Positions 42,815 to 51,377 of a DNA stretch of 64,000 bases are shown piece after piece. Below the pieces are notes generated by a model that saw only the letters and a list, made by a program, of their open reading frames with translations, was not told where the DNA came from and did no database searches. Each line of letters opens with the position of its first letter. The stretch's first letter is position 1. A program made the position numbers and the translations under genes. The DNA comes from UBA1447 sp964627535 (GTDB lineage Bacteria > Bacillota > Clostridia > Oscillospirales > Acutalibacteraceae): NCBI GenBank assembly GCA_964627535.1, contig CAZVJW010000011.1:23796-87795 (forward strand), written 5' to 3'.

Positions 42815-43627
42815 ATGAAACTTTCATTTTCAACCTTAGGCTGCCCGCGCTGGTCCTGGAAAGATGTTATCAGCACTGCTAAAGATATAGGTTTTGACGG
42901 CATTGAAATAAGGGGCTTGGGCGACGAAATGTACGCACCGAAAATTTCCGAATTCTCAACCCAAAGCCTGGCTCAGACAAAAGCGGATTTAACCGCAATG
43001 AATCTCACAATACCCATTCTGACCTCCGGTGCTGTGCTTGCCGAAAAAGATAAAGCACAAGCCTCTTTTGTGGAGGCCTGTGCCTATATTGACCTTGCAA
43101 GCGCAATGGGTGTGCCCTATGTGCGCGTGATGGGCACGGGTGAGCCGCAAATTACTTTGGGTGATTTAAAGCTTGCTGCAGGGCTTTACAGCCAGCTTTG
43201 CGAATATGCCGAACCGCTCGGTGTTATTCCGCTTATCGAAACCAACGGAGACCTTTCATCTTCGGCGGCAATGCGTTCTCTTATCAGAAAAGCGGATACA
43301 AAAAACTGCGGTGTACTTTGGGATGTTCATCATACCGTCCGTTTTGGCGGCGAAAGTCCGGTTGAAACAATTGCCAATATCGGTAATTTCATAAAGCATG
43401 TTCATGTTAAAGATTCCGTCATGGCCGGTTCCAAACTTGAATACCGTATGATGGGTTACGGGGATATTCCGATAGCCGATACGCTTGTCATGCTTAAGGC
43501 GCTTCGTTATGAAGGGTTTGTATCGCTTGAATGGGTTAAGCGCTGGAACCCTGATCTGCAGGAACCGGGAATAGTCTTCGCCCACTATAAATCGTATATG
43601 GACACCTTGCTGAACAACGCGCTGTAA
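42815..43627 (+). CDS. Sugar phosphate isomerase/epimerase (AP-endonuclease 2-like TIM barrel)
   Basis: A 270-residue TIM-barrel protein of the xylose-isomerase-like family. It begins MKLSFSTLGCPRWSW, has GFDGIEIRGLGDE, IPLIETNGDL (metal Glu), CGVLWDVHHTVRFGGE (Asp/His), VKHVHVKDS and FVSLEWVKRW (metal Glu). Metal-binding residues are in place, so sugar or inositol-type isomerisation is likely; the substrate is unknown. AAAGGAG precedes the ATG by about 7 bases. Confidence 0.87.
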   Translation: MKLSFSTLGCPRWSWKDVISTAKDIGFDGIEIRGLGDEMYAPKISEFSTQSLAQTKADLTAMNLTIPILTSGAVLAEKDKAQASFVEACAYIDLASAMGVPYVRVMGTGEPQITLGDLKLAAGLYSQLCEYAEPLGVIPLIETNGDLSSSAAMRSLIRKADTKNCGVLWDVHHTVRFGGESPVETIANIGNFIKHVHVKDSVMAGSKLEYRMMGYGDIPIADTLVMLKALRYEGFVSLEWVKRWNPDLQEPGIVFAHYKSYMDTLLNNAL

Positions 43628-43638
43628 TGGTAAAAAAT

Positions 43639-43688
43639 ACACCTCCCGTTCAATTGTACGCACAAGAACGGGAGGTGTTTACTTTTTT
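43639..43688. terminator. Bidirectional terminator between convergent genes
   Basis: Stem ACACCTCCCGTT/AACGGGAGGTGTT with a 14-base loop; T-rich on the plus side. It serves both the isomerase gene and the pduL gene. Confidence 0.8.
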
Positions 43689-43696
43689 CAGTTCGG

Positions 43697-44275
43697 TTAA
43701 TCCACGATTATTTCGCCAAAATATCCCGGCGCCAGATTGGCCGCGTTGGATTCATCGGTATCGATGTGCATAGCCAAGCTGAAATTTTCGTTCACCCTGA
43801 CAACAACATCTCCGAAAATCAAGGCCCTTTCGGCATAATCGGATTTCACCTGAACAATTTGTTTGTCTTTGAGCTCGAGGCGCTCGGCATCCGCAGGTGT
43901 CATGTGAATATGACGCTTCGCTATAATAACGCCGACTGTCAAATCAAACGAGCCGTTGGGACCAACCAGTTTACATGCGCCGCTGCCTTTGATGTCTCCG
44001 CTCTCGCGAATCGGGGCTGTGATGCCAATGGAGCGCGCATCCGAAGCGGAAAGCTCAACTTGGGTGTTGGGGCGGATAGGCCCCAGAATGGAAACGGCGG
44101 GGAAACTGCCTTTAGGGCCTATAACCTGCAGTCTTTCCTCACAGGCGAACTGCCCGGGTTGTGAAAGTGCTTTTTTGGGTGTTAAATCATAGCCGGTACC
44201 GTAAAGAATGTCCAACGCCTCGCGGCTGACATGAACATGGCGCGCCGATGTTTCAATAAGAACAGTTTTACTCAT
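43697..44275 (-). CDS. pduL: Phosphate propanoyltransferase (PduL-type phosphotransacylase)
   Basis: A 192-residue PduL that interconverts acyl-CoA with acyl phosphate (acetyl or propanoyl). Two repeats are visible, with the zinc histidines in SARHVHVSREALD and AKRHIHMTPADAERL. No encapsulation peptide is obvious at the N-terminus and no microcompartment shell gene is in the window, so this is probably a housekeeping phosphotransacetylase; the matching acetate kinase is not here. GGAGG lies about 11 bases before the ATG. Confidence 0.9.
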   Translation of the reverse strand: MSKTVLIETSARHVHVSREALDILYGTGYDLTPKKALSQPGQFACEERLQVIGPKGSFPAVSILGPIRPNTQVELSASDARSIGITAPIRESGDIKGSGACKLVGPNGSFDLTVGVIIAKRHIHMTPADAERLELKDKQIVQVKSDYAERALIFGDVVVRVNENFSLAMHIDTDESNAANLAPGYFGEIIVD

Positions 44276-44306
44276 AGGTTGCTTTGACCTCCAAATATAT
44301 AAAAAA

Positions 44307-45200
44307 TTAATAATTCAGTGTATATTCCTCTTTGTTGCCAAAAAACACATTGGCATCAAAGGTGGTGAAACCTACTTTTGCTTCGACATCGGATTTGTTC
44401 ACACAATAGTAAGTTGCGTTTTTGAGATTGCCGGTTGCCTTATCAATTTTGCAATTCACATAACAGCCGGTATAGGTCGGAGCAAATTTTACAATTTTAA
44501 CAATCCAACTGAATGATTCTATTTCTACATTGACAAGATCTTTCGTCAGCAAATTAAATGCCTGACCATGTCTTACTTTTGTGACATCGGATGGAAGGTC
44601 GCTGAGTTTTTCGTCTTTAAAATTCAGTGTGATTTCATATGCGGTACCTTTATCAGCAATAACCGCACCGTTAGTATCTTTTAATGAACTTACTTCCACT
44701 TTGCCGCCGTAACTTTGCCCCTTCACCGGGAATAAGGAGCTGTCACCCTTGGAAACGGTTGTTGTTATGGGATCTGTGCTAAACATCGGGACAACTTTCC
44801 CTGCAAGCCATTGGATTGAACCGTAGGAACTGGTTATGTCACCTATAACATTCGTTGTAACCAAGGTGTATCCCGGTTTGTCGGCTTTTGCTTTGTTGGC
44901 GGCAGCATTATAATAACTAACAATTTCCGCTGCGGTAACCGGTGCTGTTGTGCCCGCCTTGGTGGTGGTTTCACCTGCAACGCTCGTGGTTCCTGCCGTA
45001 GTGGTTGTCTCCCCGGTTGCGACCTGAACGGCAGTGGTTTGTTCCGCGGCAGTTGTAATATTTTGGGAAACCGAGTCGTTCTCGGCGGTAGTTGCGGCGG
45101 CAGTTGTTGTATCATTCTTTTTATTACCGCAGGCTGAAAGTGTGAATAAAAATGATGCTGTCAAAACAATTGCCATCAATCCGATAACTGTCTTTTTCAT
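44307..45200 (-). CDS. Thr-rich lipoprotein of unknown function
   Basis: A 297-residue exported lipoprotein. The signal peptide ends in the lipobox LSAC (residues about 21-24). A Thr/Ala/Val-rich low-complexity linker covers about 32-92 (AGTTSVAGETTTKAGTT is part), after which a folded domain of about 200 residues follows with several beta-like stretches (KGQSYGGKVEVSSLK, TYTGCYVNCKI). The family is unknown. It is transcribed toward pduL with 31 bp between, and a repeat element lies ahead of it. Confidence 0.72.
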   Translation of the reverse strand: MKKTVIGLMAIVLTASFLFTLSACGNKKNDTTTAAATTAENDSVSQNITTAAEQTTAVQVATGETTTTAGTTSVAGETTTKAGTTAPVTAAEIVSYYNAAANKAKADKPGYTLVTTNVIGDITSSYGSIQWLAGKVVPMFSTDPITTTVSKGDSSLFPVKGQSYGGKVEVSSLKDTNGAVIADKGTAYEITLNFKDEKLSDLPSDVTKVRHGQAFNLLTKDLVNVEIESFSWIVKIVKFAPTYTGCYVNCKIDKATGNLKNATYYCVNKSDVEAKVGFTTFDANVFFGNKEEYTLNY

Positions 45201-45234
45201 AAAATTACCTCACATTCAAATATTTAGACAGGTT

Positions 45235-45336
45235 ATACTAATCCCGATTATAAAACCTCTATGAAATCAAGCAAAAACCTTTGACGAATGGATTTTTGTG
45301 CCGAATTTTAGCTATGTTTTAAAGAGGGAATAGTAT
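45235..45336 (+). repeat. Miniature inverted-repeat element (MITE-like), family A copy 3
   Basis: About 102 bp. The left end ATACTAATCCCGATTATAAA and the conserved interior AAATCAAGCAAAAACCTTTG align with copies at 18712 and 37450; the right end (complement AATACTATTCCCTCTTTAAA) is an inverted partner. It is the most diverged copy. It lies in the 242-bp gap between the lipoprotein and ABC ATPase genes. Confidence 0.72.
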
Positions 45337-45442
45337 TTGTTGTAAAACCTGCCTGACCGATAACAAAAATTATATAGTATCCCAGACTCAATTGCAATTA
45401 AAATGTTTAAATTTAATTGATTGTTTAGCTGTTGCTGTATTT

Positions 45443-46027
45443 TTATATCACAAGGTTATCGGATGTTTGTAATTTATATACCGTGCCGGCAATTTCCGCA
45501 TCCTGTTCATCATGAGTTACCAGCACAACAAGTGCATTTTTTGCAAAATCTATAATATATGGTATAACACGCGTTTTCAATTCGCTGTCAAAGCCCTTAA
45601 ACGGTTCATCAAGCAGCAGCACATCCCCGCCGAAGGCAAGTGCCCGTGCGAGCGCAACCCTGCGGCACATTCCTCCGCTTAGCTTCCCCGGCTTTTTGCC
45701 GGACGCTTCGCTGAGTTCAAATCTTTCAAGCCAAAGGTTTGCGGCTTCGGGTGAACTTACAGCCGCAATGTTCTCAAAGGCGGTACTTCCGGGCAGAAGC
45801 CTGTCATTTTGAAAAACCATTGATATTTTTTTGCCGCTAATCCCGGCTATACTGCCGCTGTCCGGTGTTTCAAGCCCGGCCAACAGACGAAGTAAGGTTG
45901 TTTTGCCTATGCCGGAAGCGCCGAGAAGGCAAAAGATGCCCCTCTCGGGTAAAGTTAAACTGAGGTTTTTTATAACCTCTTTCCCGTCATAACTTTTCGA
46001 AATCCTGTCCAGCGTTATCGGCAACAC
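45443..46027 (-). CDS. ABC transporter ATP-binding protein (NitT/TauT type)
   Basis: A 194-residue ATPase, short for its family. Walker A is GASGIGKTTLLRL, the signature is GKLSGGMCRRVALARAL, Walker B is VLLLDEPFKGFD and the H-loop is VLVTHDEQDAE. The Gly-Gly-Met-Cys variation in the signature is mild and residues needed for hydrolysis are present. It is the natural partner of the permease at 49576 and binding protein at 50318, but a 3.2-kb signalling gene lies between. Gap to that gene: 98 bp. Confidence 0.87.
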   Translation of the reverse strand: MLPITLDRISKSYDGKEVIKNLSLTLPERGIFCLLGASGIGKTTLLRLLAGLETPDSGSIAGISGKKISMVFQNDRLLPGSTAFENIAAVSSPEAANLWLERFELSEASGKKPGKLSGGMCRRVALARALAFGGDVLLLDEPFKGFDSELKTRVIPYIIDFAKNALVVLVTHDEQDAEIAGTVYKLQTSDNLVI

Positions 46028-46125
46028 GCAACACCCCCATACTAAATTAAAAATTTTATAACGCCAATTTTACCGGGAAGCGTTGTTAACTGCTCCCAAC
46101 GGGTGATGACCCTCGAGCGCAAACG

Positions 46126-49100
46126 TTACCATTTCTCTTTTAGCACCTTTTCGACAAAAATCTTTGATACTCCGGGGTCAAACTGCGTACCGCAGCATTT
46201 TTTAATTTCCGTAACAGCTTCTTTAACACTTAAAGTCTTTTTGTATGTTCTCTCGGAAGTCATAGCGTCATACGAATCCGCAAGGGATATAATCTTTGCC
46301 TGCAGGGAAATTTCGTCCCCCTTTAACCCTTTGGGATAACCGCTTCCGTCGGGTCTTTCGTGATGCTCAAGCACATATTCGGCTATTTTTGAAAACTCAC
46401 TGACAGAGCCGAGAATTCTGTAACCGATTTCGGAATGCCGTTTAATCTCAGCCCACTCGTTGGTGTGAAGATTTCCGGGTTTGTTAAGCGATTCTTCACT
46501 GATTCCGATTTTACCGATATCATGCATCAGCCCGGCGATACTCATTTGGTTAATGTCATCTTTTGAGAAATCCATTTCTCTGGCTATCGATTCGCAGAGG
46601 TTGCCGACTCGATGGGAATGCATCATTTCTCTTTTATTTTTTTCAAACAATGAATTTAAAATTAAATCGATTGTTTTGCTTCGCACACTTGAACTCTCGG
46701 AAAGCTTGTTCCTGTACATTTCATCTTCCGCCTGTTTAAATACATCCGTCATGTCTTCCGAGCTGCTCTTTTTTGATGCAAATCCGACGGAAACAGACAG
46801 AACAAGGTTCTCAATCCGCTCTTTTGAAATAGCTTGATTAATCCGGTTAATAATGACACCGGCGTTTTTCTCATCGGTTTCCGGCAGTAAAATAACAAAC
46901 TCATCCCCGCCGATTCTCGCGACAACATCCTGAGCCCGGCATTCTCTGTTAAGGATTGATGCAATCCTTTGTAAAAGCAAGTCGCCTGCGCTGTGTCCGA
47001 AAGCATCATTTGTCAGTTTTAAACCGTTTACATCCGCCATGACGAGGGTTAAGGGGTAATATTTTTCGTTATCCAGCCGAAGAACCGCGGTCTCATAAAA
47101 TCTGCGGTTGTAGATACCGGTCAGTTGGTCATGAAAACTCAAAAATTCAATTTTTTCAAAACTTTGATATCTTTGTATCGCCATTGTTAAAGAGTCCGTA
47201 AAAACCTTCAGGATGTTTTCGTCAAGCGGGGTCCAAAGCCTTTCGTTTGTACAATCGTGAACACCTAAAAATCCCCATAAAACCTCATCGGAAAAAACAG
47301 GCAATATCAATATTGATTTTATTCCACGGGCTGTGAATGCTGATTTCAGAACACTCTCTTCCATATTTTTAACAGCTGTCATCAGCGGCTGTTTATGAAC
47401 CAGAGGTGTTAAAAAAGCGATAGTCTTTTCATCCGAAATGTTCTGCCAATCGGTATCCACAGGTTGAATGACGGTATCCGGAGAACACCATTCCGCCATC
47501 GATTTGAATAACTTTATTGAACCGTTGTTCAGCTCGGTTTTAAAAAGAAACACACTGTCAGTATGAAAAGCCTTGCCCAAAAGGCTGAAAGCTTCGGGGA
47601 TAGCTTCCATGTAATTTTGACTTTTCAGGAAGTCCTGAGTGGTTGAGGTGATGATTCTGAGCAGGTTGTCTTTTCGGTAATTTTCGGTAATATCAATCAT
47701 CACTGTTAGCAAACTCGCGGAATTCTCCGTCGTTATATAGCTACCGTAAAAAAGTCCGTTAAAAATATTCCCGTTTTTTGCCCGGATGTCAACCTCAATA
47801 TCGGAAAATTCTCCACTGAGCAGCAACTGCTGCTTAGCTTTGATTCGCTGGCTGGTGTCGGTAAAAATATTAAGAGCAGCTGATGTTTTTCCGAGGATTT
47901 CCTGTTTAGAGTAGCCCAGCTTTCTGACAAATGCATCATTGACATCAATATATTCGCCCGTATCCGCATCGGTAATAGCCATGATGGCAGGATTTTTATA
48001 GAAGGATTTCTTAAATTTTTCCTCAGCCTCTTCATACAGCGAAATATCTTTTGACATGCAGAAAATAACAGGTTCGCTGTTCCAGTTATCCAGCCAAACA
48101 CGGGTTTCAACCGGTATGGTTTTTCCGTTTTTTCCCAGCAGCGGAAAATGACAGGATGTTTCTTTGCTCACAAGCACCTTCTCGAAAACGTTTTGGATTT
48201 CCTTGCGAAATGCTGCAGGATGAAAACTAGAAATGCGCATTTTATTGATTTCATCATCGGAAAAACCAAGACGTTCTTTAACCTCATTGTTAACAAACAT
48301 AATATCACCAACTTTGTTTACGATAAAAACAAAGTCACTTACAGCGTCAAAGAACAATTCAGCCATCAGGGATGCCTGCTTGTCATCGGACACATCTGCG
48401 AGAAGATAATTGGTTAACGTTCCTTTCGTATTCAACGTGTTCTTTTTTACATCGATCCATTTTGTGCTGTTGCCGGTTGAAAACATAACAGGTTTACCTT
48501 TTTTTTCGCCGTCGTCCAGAACCGGGATGCAGTCTTCAATATTTTTATTCAGACCGGAGAAGAAGCTCTCTGCGGCATCGTTTGAACGCACCACAATACC
48601 CTCAAAATCAACCAAAAACGCCGGGTTTTTAATAGCAGAATAGTTTTTTGACCACCTGATGATATTGCGTTCAAACATATCATTATAAATTTCATTGATA
48701 ACAAAAAGCCCGCCGATTACCATAAGGGTCAGCGGTGTGGGGTCAACATATTTATCAAGGCCGGCCATAATAAAAACAACCGATATCCAGCAAAACTGAA
48801 AGGTAAAAAATAAAAACATATGGCTTCTTCTGGCAGTTTTTGTTTTCGCGCTTTTAACAGCCTTGAATAAAAGGATACCTGAAAAAAATATTAGCATGGA
48901 ATAGTACAGCAGCAGAAGATAATACCCGAAGTTTTTTTCTGTCAGCATTACTCCGCCGTATTTGCTTACCGAAAAGATGATGCTTTTGTAAAAAAAACCA
49001 AACTGCGGGTTTGTCAAATAAAGCAGCCAAATACCGGATGATATCAGGTAAAGGCAAGCGGTAAGCGGGGGTTTAATTTTAAACAAATTTGTATTCTGGA

Positions 49101-49371
49101 TAATGAACAATATGCAAAAGGTTGGGACAAAAGCTGTCCCAAAAAATTCGAAGTTTCTCAGGAAGAATGCGGTATCCGCACTGGTTGAATTGATCTCCAA
49201 AAAATATCCGAATGAATATAAAGCAACCGAAAACATAAAAAGCGAAAAATAATTGGGGCCTTTGAATTGCTTCAGATGCCAAAGCTTAACCCCTGCAATC
49301 ACATACACAAAGGGAGCGATTGCAAAAAGGGAAATAATCGTCTTGATAATTACACCTTCGAAATCCATCAT
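46126..49371 (-). CDS. 7TM-PAS-PAS-GAF-GGDEF-HD-GYP cyclic-di-GMP enzyme
   Basis: A 1081-residue membrane signalling protein. Domains in order: seven hydrophobic segments with the histidine-kinase N-terminal 7TM pattern (about 1-225), a PAS-like segment (about 230-330), PAS (about 335-450, GVRERLGFS-type stretch), a second PAS (about 455-575, ITDADTGEYIDVNDAFVRKLGYSKQEILGK in part), GAF (about 590-740), GGDEF (about 755-900, ARIGGDEFVILLPE intact) and HD-GYP (about 910-1080: LMHDIGKIG, EHHERPDGSGYP). Both the synthase (GGDEF) and phosphodiesterase (HD-GYP) signatures look complete. It lies inside the ABC transporter gene set. Confidence 0.87.
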   Translation of the reverse strand: MMDFEGVIIKTIISLFAIAPFVYVIAGVKLWHLKQFKGPNYFSLFMFSVALYSFGYFLEINSTSADTAFFLRNFEFFGTAFVPTFCILFIIQNTNLFKIKPPLTACLYLISSGIWLLYLTNPQFGFFYKSIIFSVSKYGGVMLTEKNFGYYLLLLYYSMLIFFSGILLFKAVKSAKTKTARRSHMFLFFTFQFCWISVVFIMAGLDKYVDPTPLTLMVIGGLFVINEIYNDMFERNIIRWSKNYSAIKNPAFLVDFEGIVVRSNDAAESFFSGLNKNIEDCIPVLDDGEKKGKPVMFSTGNSTKWIDVKKNTLNTKGTLTNYLLADVSDDKQASLMAELFFDAVSDFVFIVNKVGDIMFVNNEVKERLGFSDDEINKMRISSFHPAAFRKEIQNVFEKVLVSKETSCHFPLLGKNGKTIPVETRVWLDNWNSEPVIFCMSKDISLYEEAEEKFKKSFYKNPAIMAITDADTGEYIDVNDAFVRKLGYSKQEILGKTSAALNIFTDTSQRIKAKQQLLLSGEFSDIEVDIRAKNGNIFNGLFYGSYITTENSASLLTVMIDITENYRKDNLLRIITSTTQDFLKSQNYMEAIPEAFSLLGKAFHTDSVFLFKTELNNGSIKLFKSMAEWCSPDTVIQPVDTDWQNISDEKTIAFLTPLVHKQPLMTAVKNMEESVLKSAFTARGIKSILILPVFSDEVLWGFLGVHDCTNERLWTPLDENILKVFTDSLTMAIQRYQSFEKIEFLSFHDQLTGIYNRRFYETAVLRLDNEKYYPLTLVMADVNGLKLTNDAFGHSAGDLLLQRIASILNRECRAQDVVARIGGDEFVILLPETDEKNAGVIINRINQAISKERIENLVLSVSVGFASKKSSSEDMTDVFKQAEDEMYRNKLSESSSVRSKTIDLILNSLFEKNKREMMHSHRVGNLCESIAREMDFSKDDINQMSIAGLMHDIGKIGISEESLNKPGNLHTNEWAEIKRHSEIGYRILGSVSEFSKIAEYVLEHHERPDGSGYPKGLKGDEISLQAKIISLADSYDAMTSERTYKKTLSVKEAVTEIKKCCGTQFDPGVSKIFVEKVLKEKW

Positions 49372-49490
49372 TTCACCTGCTTAATAGAGAATAAACGTTC
49401 ATTTTCAGATATTAATAATGCTTTAAAAATACCATACTAACACACAACAGTCAATAGCCGGAAGGCATTGCAAAAACAATATTTCGATTA
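49372..49490. other. AT-rich 5' region of the GGDEF/HD-GYP gene
   Basis: About 120 bp between the putative terminator and the start of the signalling gene. I see no cyclic-di-GMP riboswitch pattern and no clear consensus promoter; the region is AT-rich and could hold a weak promoter. Confidence 0.4.
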
Positions 49491-49500
49491 AAAACAATTT

Positions 49501-49546
49501 GGCTCTGCATAAACCGGTGCTGTTCCGGCCTGTGCAGAGATACCTG
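49501..49546 (-). terminator. Possible terminator after the ABC permease
   Basis: On the minus strand a stem CTCTGCA...TGCAGAG with an inner GCCGG/CCGG pairing is followed by CCAAATTGTTTTT. If real, it separates the transporter transcript from the signalling gene. Confidence 0.5.
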
Positions 49547-49575
49547 TGCGGTGAAAACTGTTTGTTGCGATGCAG

Positions 49576-50352
49576 CTATATATTTTTTGCTTTGTTAAGC
49601 AGCATAACGAGCAGCTTCTCCAGGAGGATGCTCATTAAAATTACCGATGATGTCCATGCAAACAAATCCGGCGTTTCAATATAAATCTTGGAATAATACA
49701 ACTCGGAACCTATTGAATACTTTGGCAGACTTAAAATCTCGGCAGCAATACCCGCCTTCCACGCAAACCCTAAGCCGGTTGTGCAACCCGCAAAAAAATA
49801 AGGGAGAATACCGGGAATGTAAACTTTTGATATCAGTTTTTTGCGCGAAAACCGAAAGATCTTTGCCATTTCCAATAAACCCTTGTCGGTTTCATGTATA
49901 CCTTCGCTGACGTTGGCCCACAGTATGGGCAGCACCATTAAAAACGCAATAAAAACCGGAACACCTGGTTTTTTTATCCAAACAAGCGCCAGAATAATAA
50001 AAGATGAAACAGGTGTTGATTTGATTACGCTTATGGCCGGATGGAAGAAGTCATAAAGAAGAGAGAAGCTTGCGGTTAAAACACCGAGCAATGTTCCTGC
50101 CGCAACCCCGAAAACGAAACCTGCGACGATTCTAAGCAAAGACATAAAAGAAGAAACCCAAAAATTGCTTGTCTGCGCCAACTCCCAAAATCTGATTGCT
50201 GTTTGAGCGGGTGAGGGCAATAGGATTTCCTGCCTGACAAACAAGTATGCAACCTGCCAGACGGCAAGCCAAAGGGCTGCCACTAAAACTTTTCTGAATA
50301 TTCGCGCTAGGCGTGGATTATGATCCGAAATAGAAGTCATCGTCCGGTTCAA
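49576..50352 (-). CDS. ABC transporter permease (NitT/TauT type)
   Basis: A 258-residue permease with about six membrane spans. The binding-protein-dependent transport motif is visible around KVYIPGILPYFFAGCTTGLGFAWKAGIAAE (in parts: GLGFAWKAGIAAE). SsuC/TauC-like. The start at ATG 50352 overlaps the end of the binding-protein gene by 35 bp; a second in-frame ATG at 50340 would reduce this. It is translated from the same transcript as the binding protein and Crp-type regulator. Confidence 0.88.
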   Translation of the reverse strand: MNRTMTSISDHNPRLARIFRKVLVAALWLAVWQVAYLFVRQEILLPSPAQTAIRFWELAQTSNFWVSSFMSLLRIVAGFVFGVAAGTLLGVLTASFSLLYDFFHPAISVIKSTPVSSFIILALVWIKKPGVPVFIAFLMVLPILWANVSEGIHETDKGLLEMAKIFRFSRKKLISKVYIPGILPYFFAGCTTGLGFAWKAGIAAEILSLPKYSIGSELYYSKIYIETPDLFAWTSSVILMSILLEKLLVMLLNKAKNI

Positions 50353-51349
50353 CTCCTCCTATGGAAGACGGATTGGCGCTGAATAACACATTCAGATTCT
50401 GCTTGGCTATAATTCTCATATCACTGCCGGCAATAAAGACTATATTGCAGTTGGGGATAGCCTTCTGGGCTGTCTCGATATTCCCTATTATGCTCTGCTT
50501 AACTGTTAGTGCGGCTGCGTCATTAACATTGTTATGGACAAAATCAACAGAGGAATTATATTCCCTGAGGAAGGTATTTACGGCATAAGCGTTTTTGTTT
50601 GCAAAATCTTTGCGTACAACAATACATCCCATTGCAAGTGTACTGTTTAACCCGATTTTATCACAGGCTGTTACCCATTCGGTTGTCATGTTCAGCGCAA
50701 TTCGCATTTGAGGGTTTTTACTTAGAACTGTTGTGACAAAAGGTTCGGGAAGCATGCATATTGCTGTGTTTCCGGCTGCAGCACGAGTTGCAAGTTCACT
50801 ATGGTCTGATAGATATTCTATTGTAACATCTTTTTGCGGGTCAATGCCGTTTGAGGAAAGCACATAATTTAGAATGTATTCGGGCGTTGAGGCTTGCCCT
50901 GTTGCGTAAATTGTCTTTCCCTTCAAATCCGCAACCGAAATTATTGAATTGCCCTGCTCTAAAACATACAGGACTCCAAGAGTGTTAATAGCAAGAAGCT
51001 GCACCTTTCCGCTTGTCTTATTATAAAGATTCGCCGCAAGATTAAGGGGTAATGCAGCGATATCAACTTCTCCGCTGGTTAACATCGGCCCTATTGCCGA
51101 AGGGTCGGCTTCAATATCGATGGCATATTTATTTGCGGTTGTCCCGTTTGCGTTATCCTCCATGAGTTTTACCATGCCAATACCTGTGGGACCTTTCAAG
51201 GTGGCAATATTTATCGTTGTTTGGTTTGTTTCTGCTGCCTCTTCGGTTTGAGAAGGTTCGGCATTGTTCAGCAGGTTTGCGCATCCCGAAACAGAAAACA
51301 GCATAACCCCGGAGATCAGAACGGCGGCGATCTTTTTTATGTTTTTCAT
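50318..51349 (-). CDS. ABC transporter substrate-binding lipoprotein (NMT1/SsuA-like)
   Basis: A 343-residue solute-binding lipoprotein with a lipobox VSGC (about residues 20-23). The binding fold begins at INIATLKGPTGIGMVKLMED, with VDIAALPLNLAANLYNKT and LLPEPF-like segment MLPEPFVTTVL, as in NMT1/SsuA/TauA proteins. Ligand is unknown: nitrate, sulfonate, bicarbonate, thiamine-pyrimidine or riboflavin precursors are all bound by this group. Encoded 28 bp after the Crp-family gene. Confidence 0.88.
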   Translation of the reverse strand: MKNIKKIAAVLISGVMLFSVSGCANLLNNAEPSQTEEAAETNQTTINIATLKGPTGIGMVKLMEDNANGTTANKYAIDIEADPSAIGPMLTSGEVDIAALPLNLAANLYNKTSGKVQLLAINTLGVLYVLEQGNSIISVADLKGKTIYATGQASTPEYILNYVLSSNGIDPQKDVTIEYLSDHSELATRAAAGNTAICMLPEPFVTTVLSKNPQMRIALNMTTEWVTACDKIGLNSTLAMGCIVVRKDFANKNAYAVNTFLREYNSSVDFVHNNVNDAAALTVKQSIIGNIETAQKAIPNCNIVFIAGSDMRIIAKQNLNVLFSANPSSIGGVEPDDDFYFGS

Positions 51350-51377
51350 TAAATTGGTTTCCTTTCAAATATGTATA

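Noticed and set aside
42199..42903. 234-codon open frame opposite the FadD-like gene and start of the isomerase
   Set aside because: It spans two well-supported genes on the other strand and shows no domain.
49372..49575. Cyclic-di-GMP (GEMM) or molybdenum cofactor riboswitch ahead of the GGDEF/HD-GYP gene
   Set aside because: Read on the minus strand, the conserved GEMM tetraloop/receptor sequences are missing; the only strong fold is a terminator-like hairpin.
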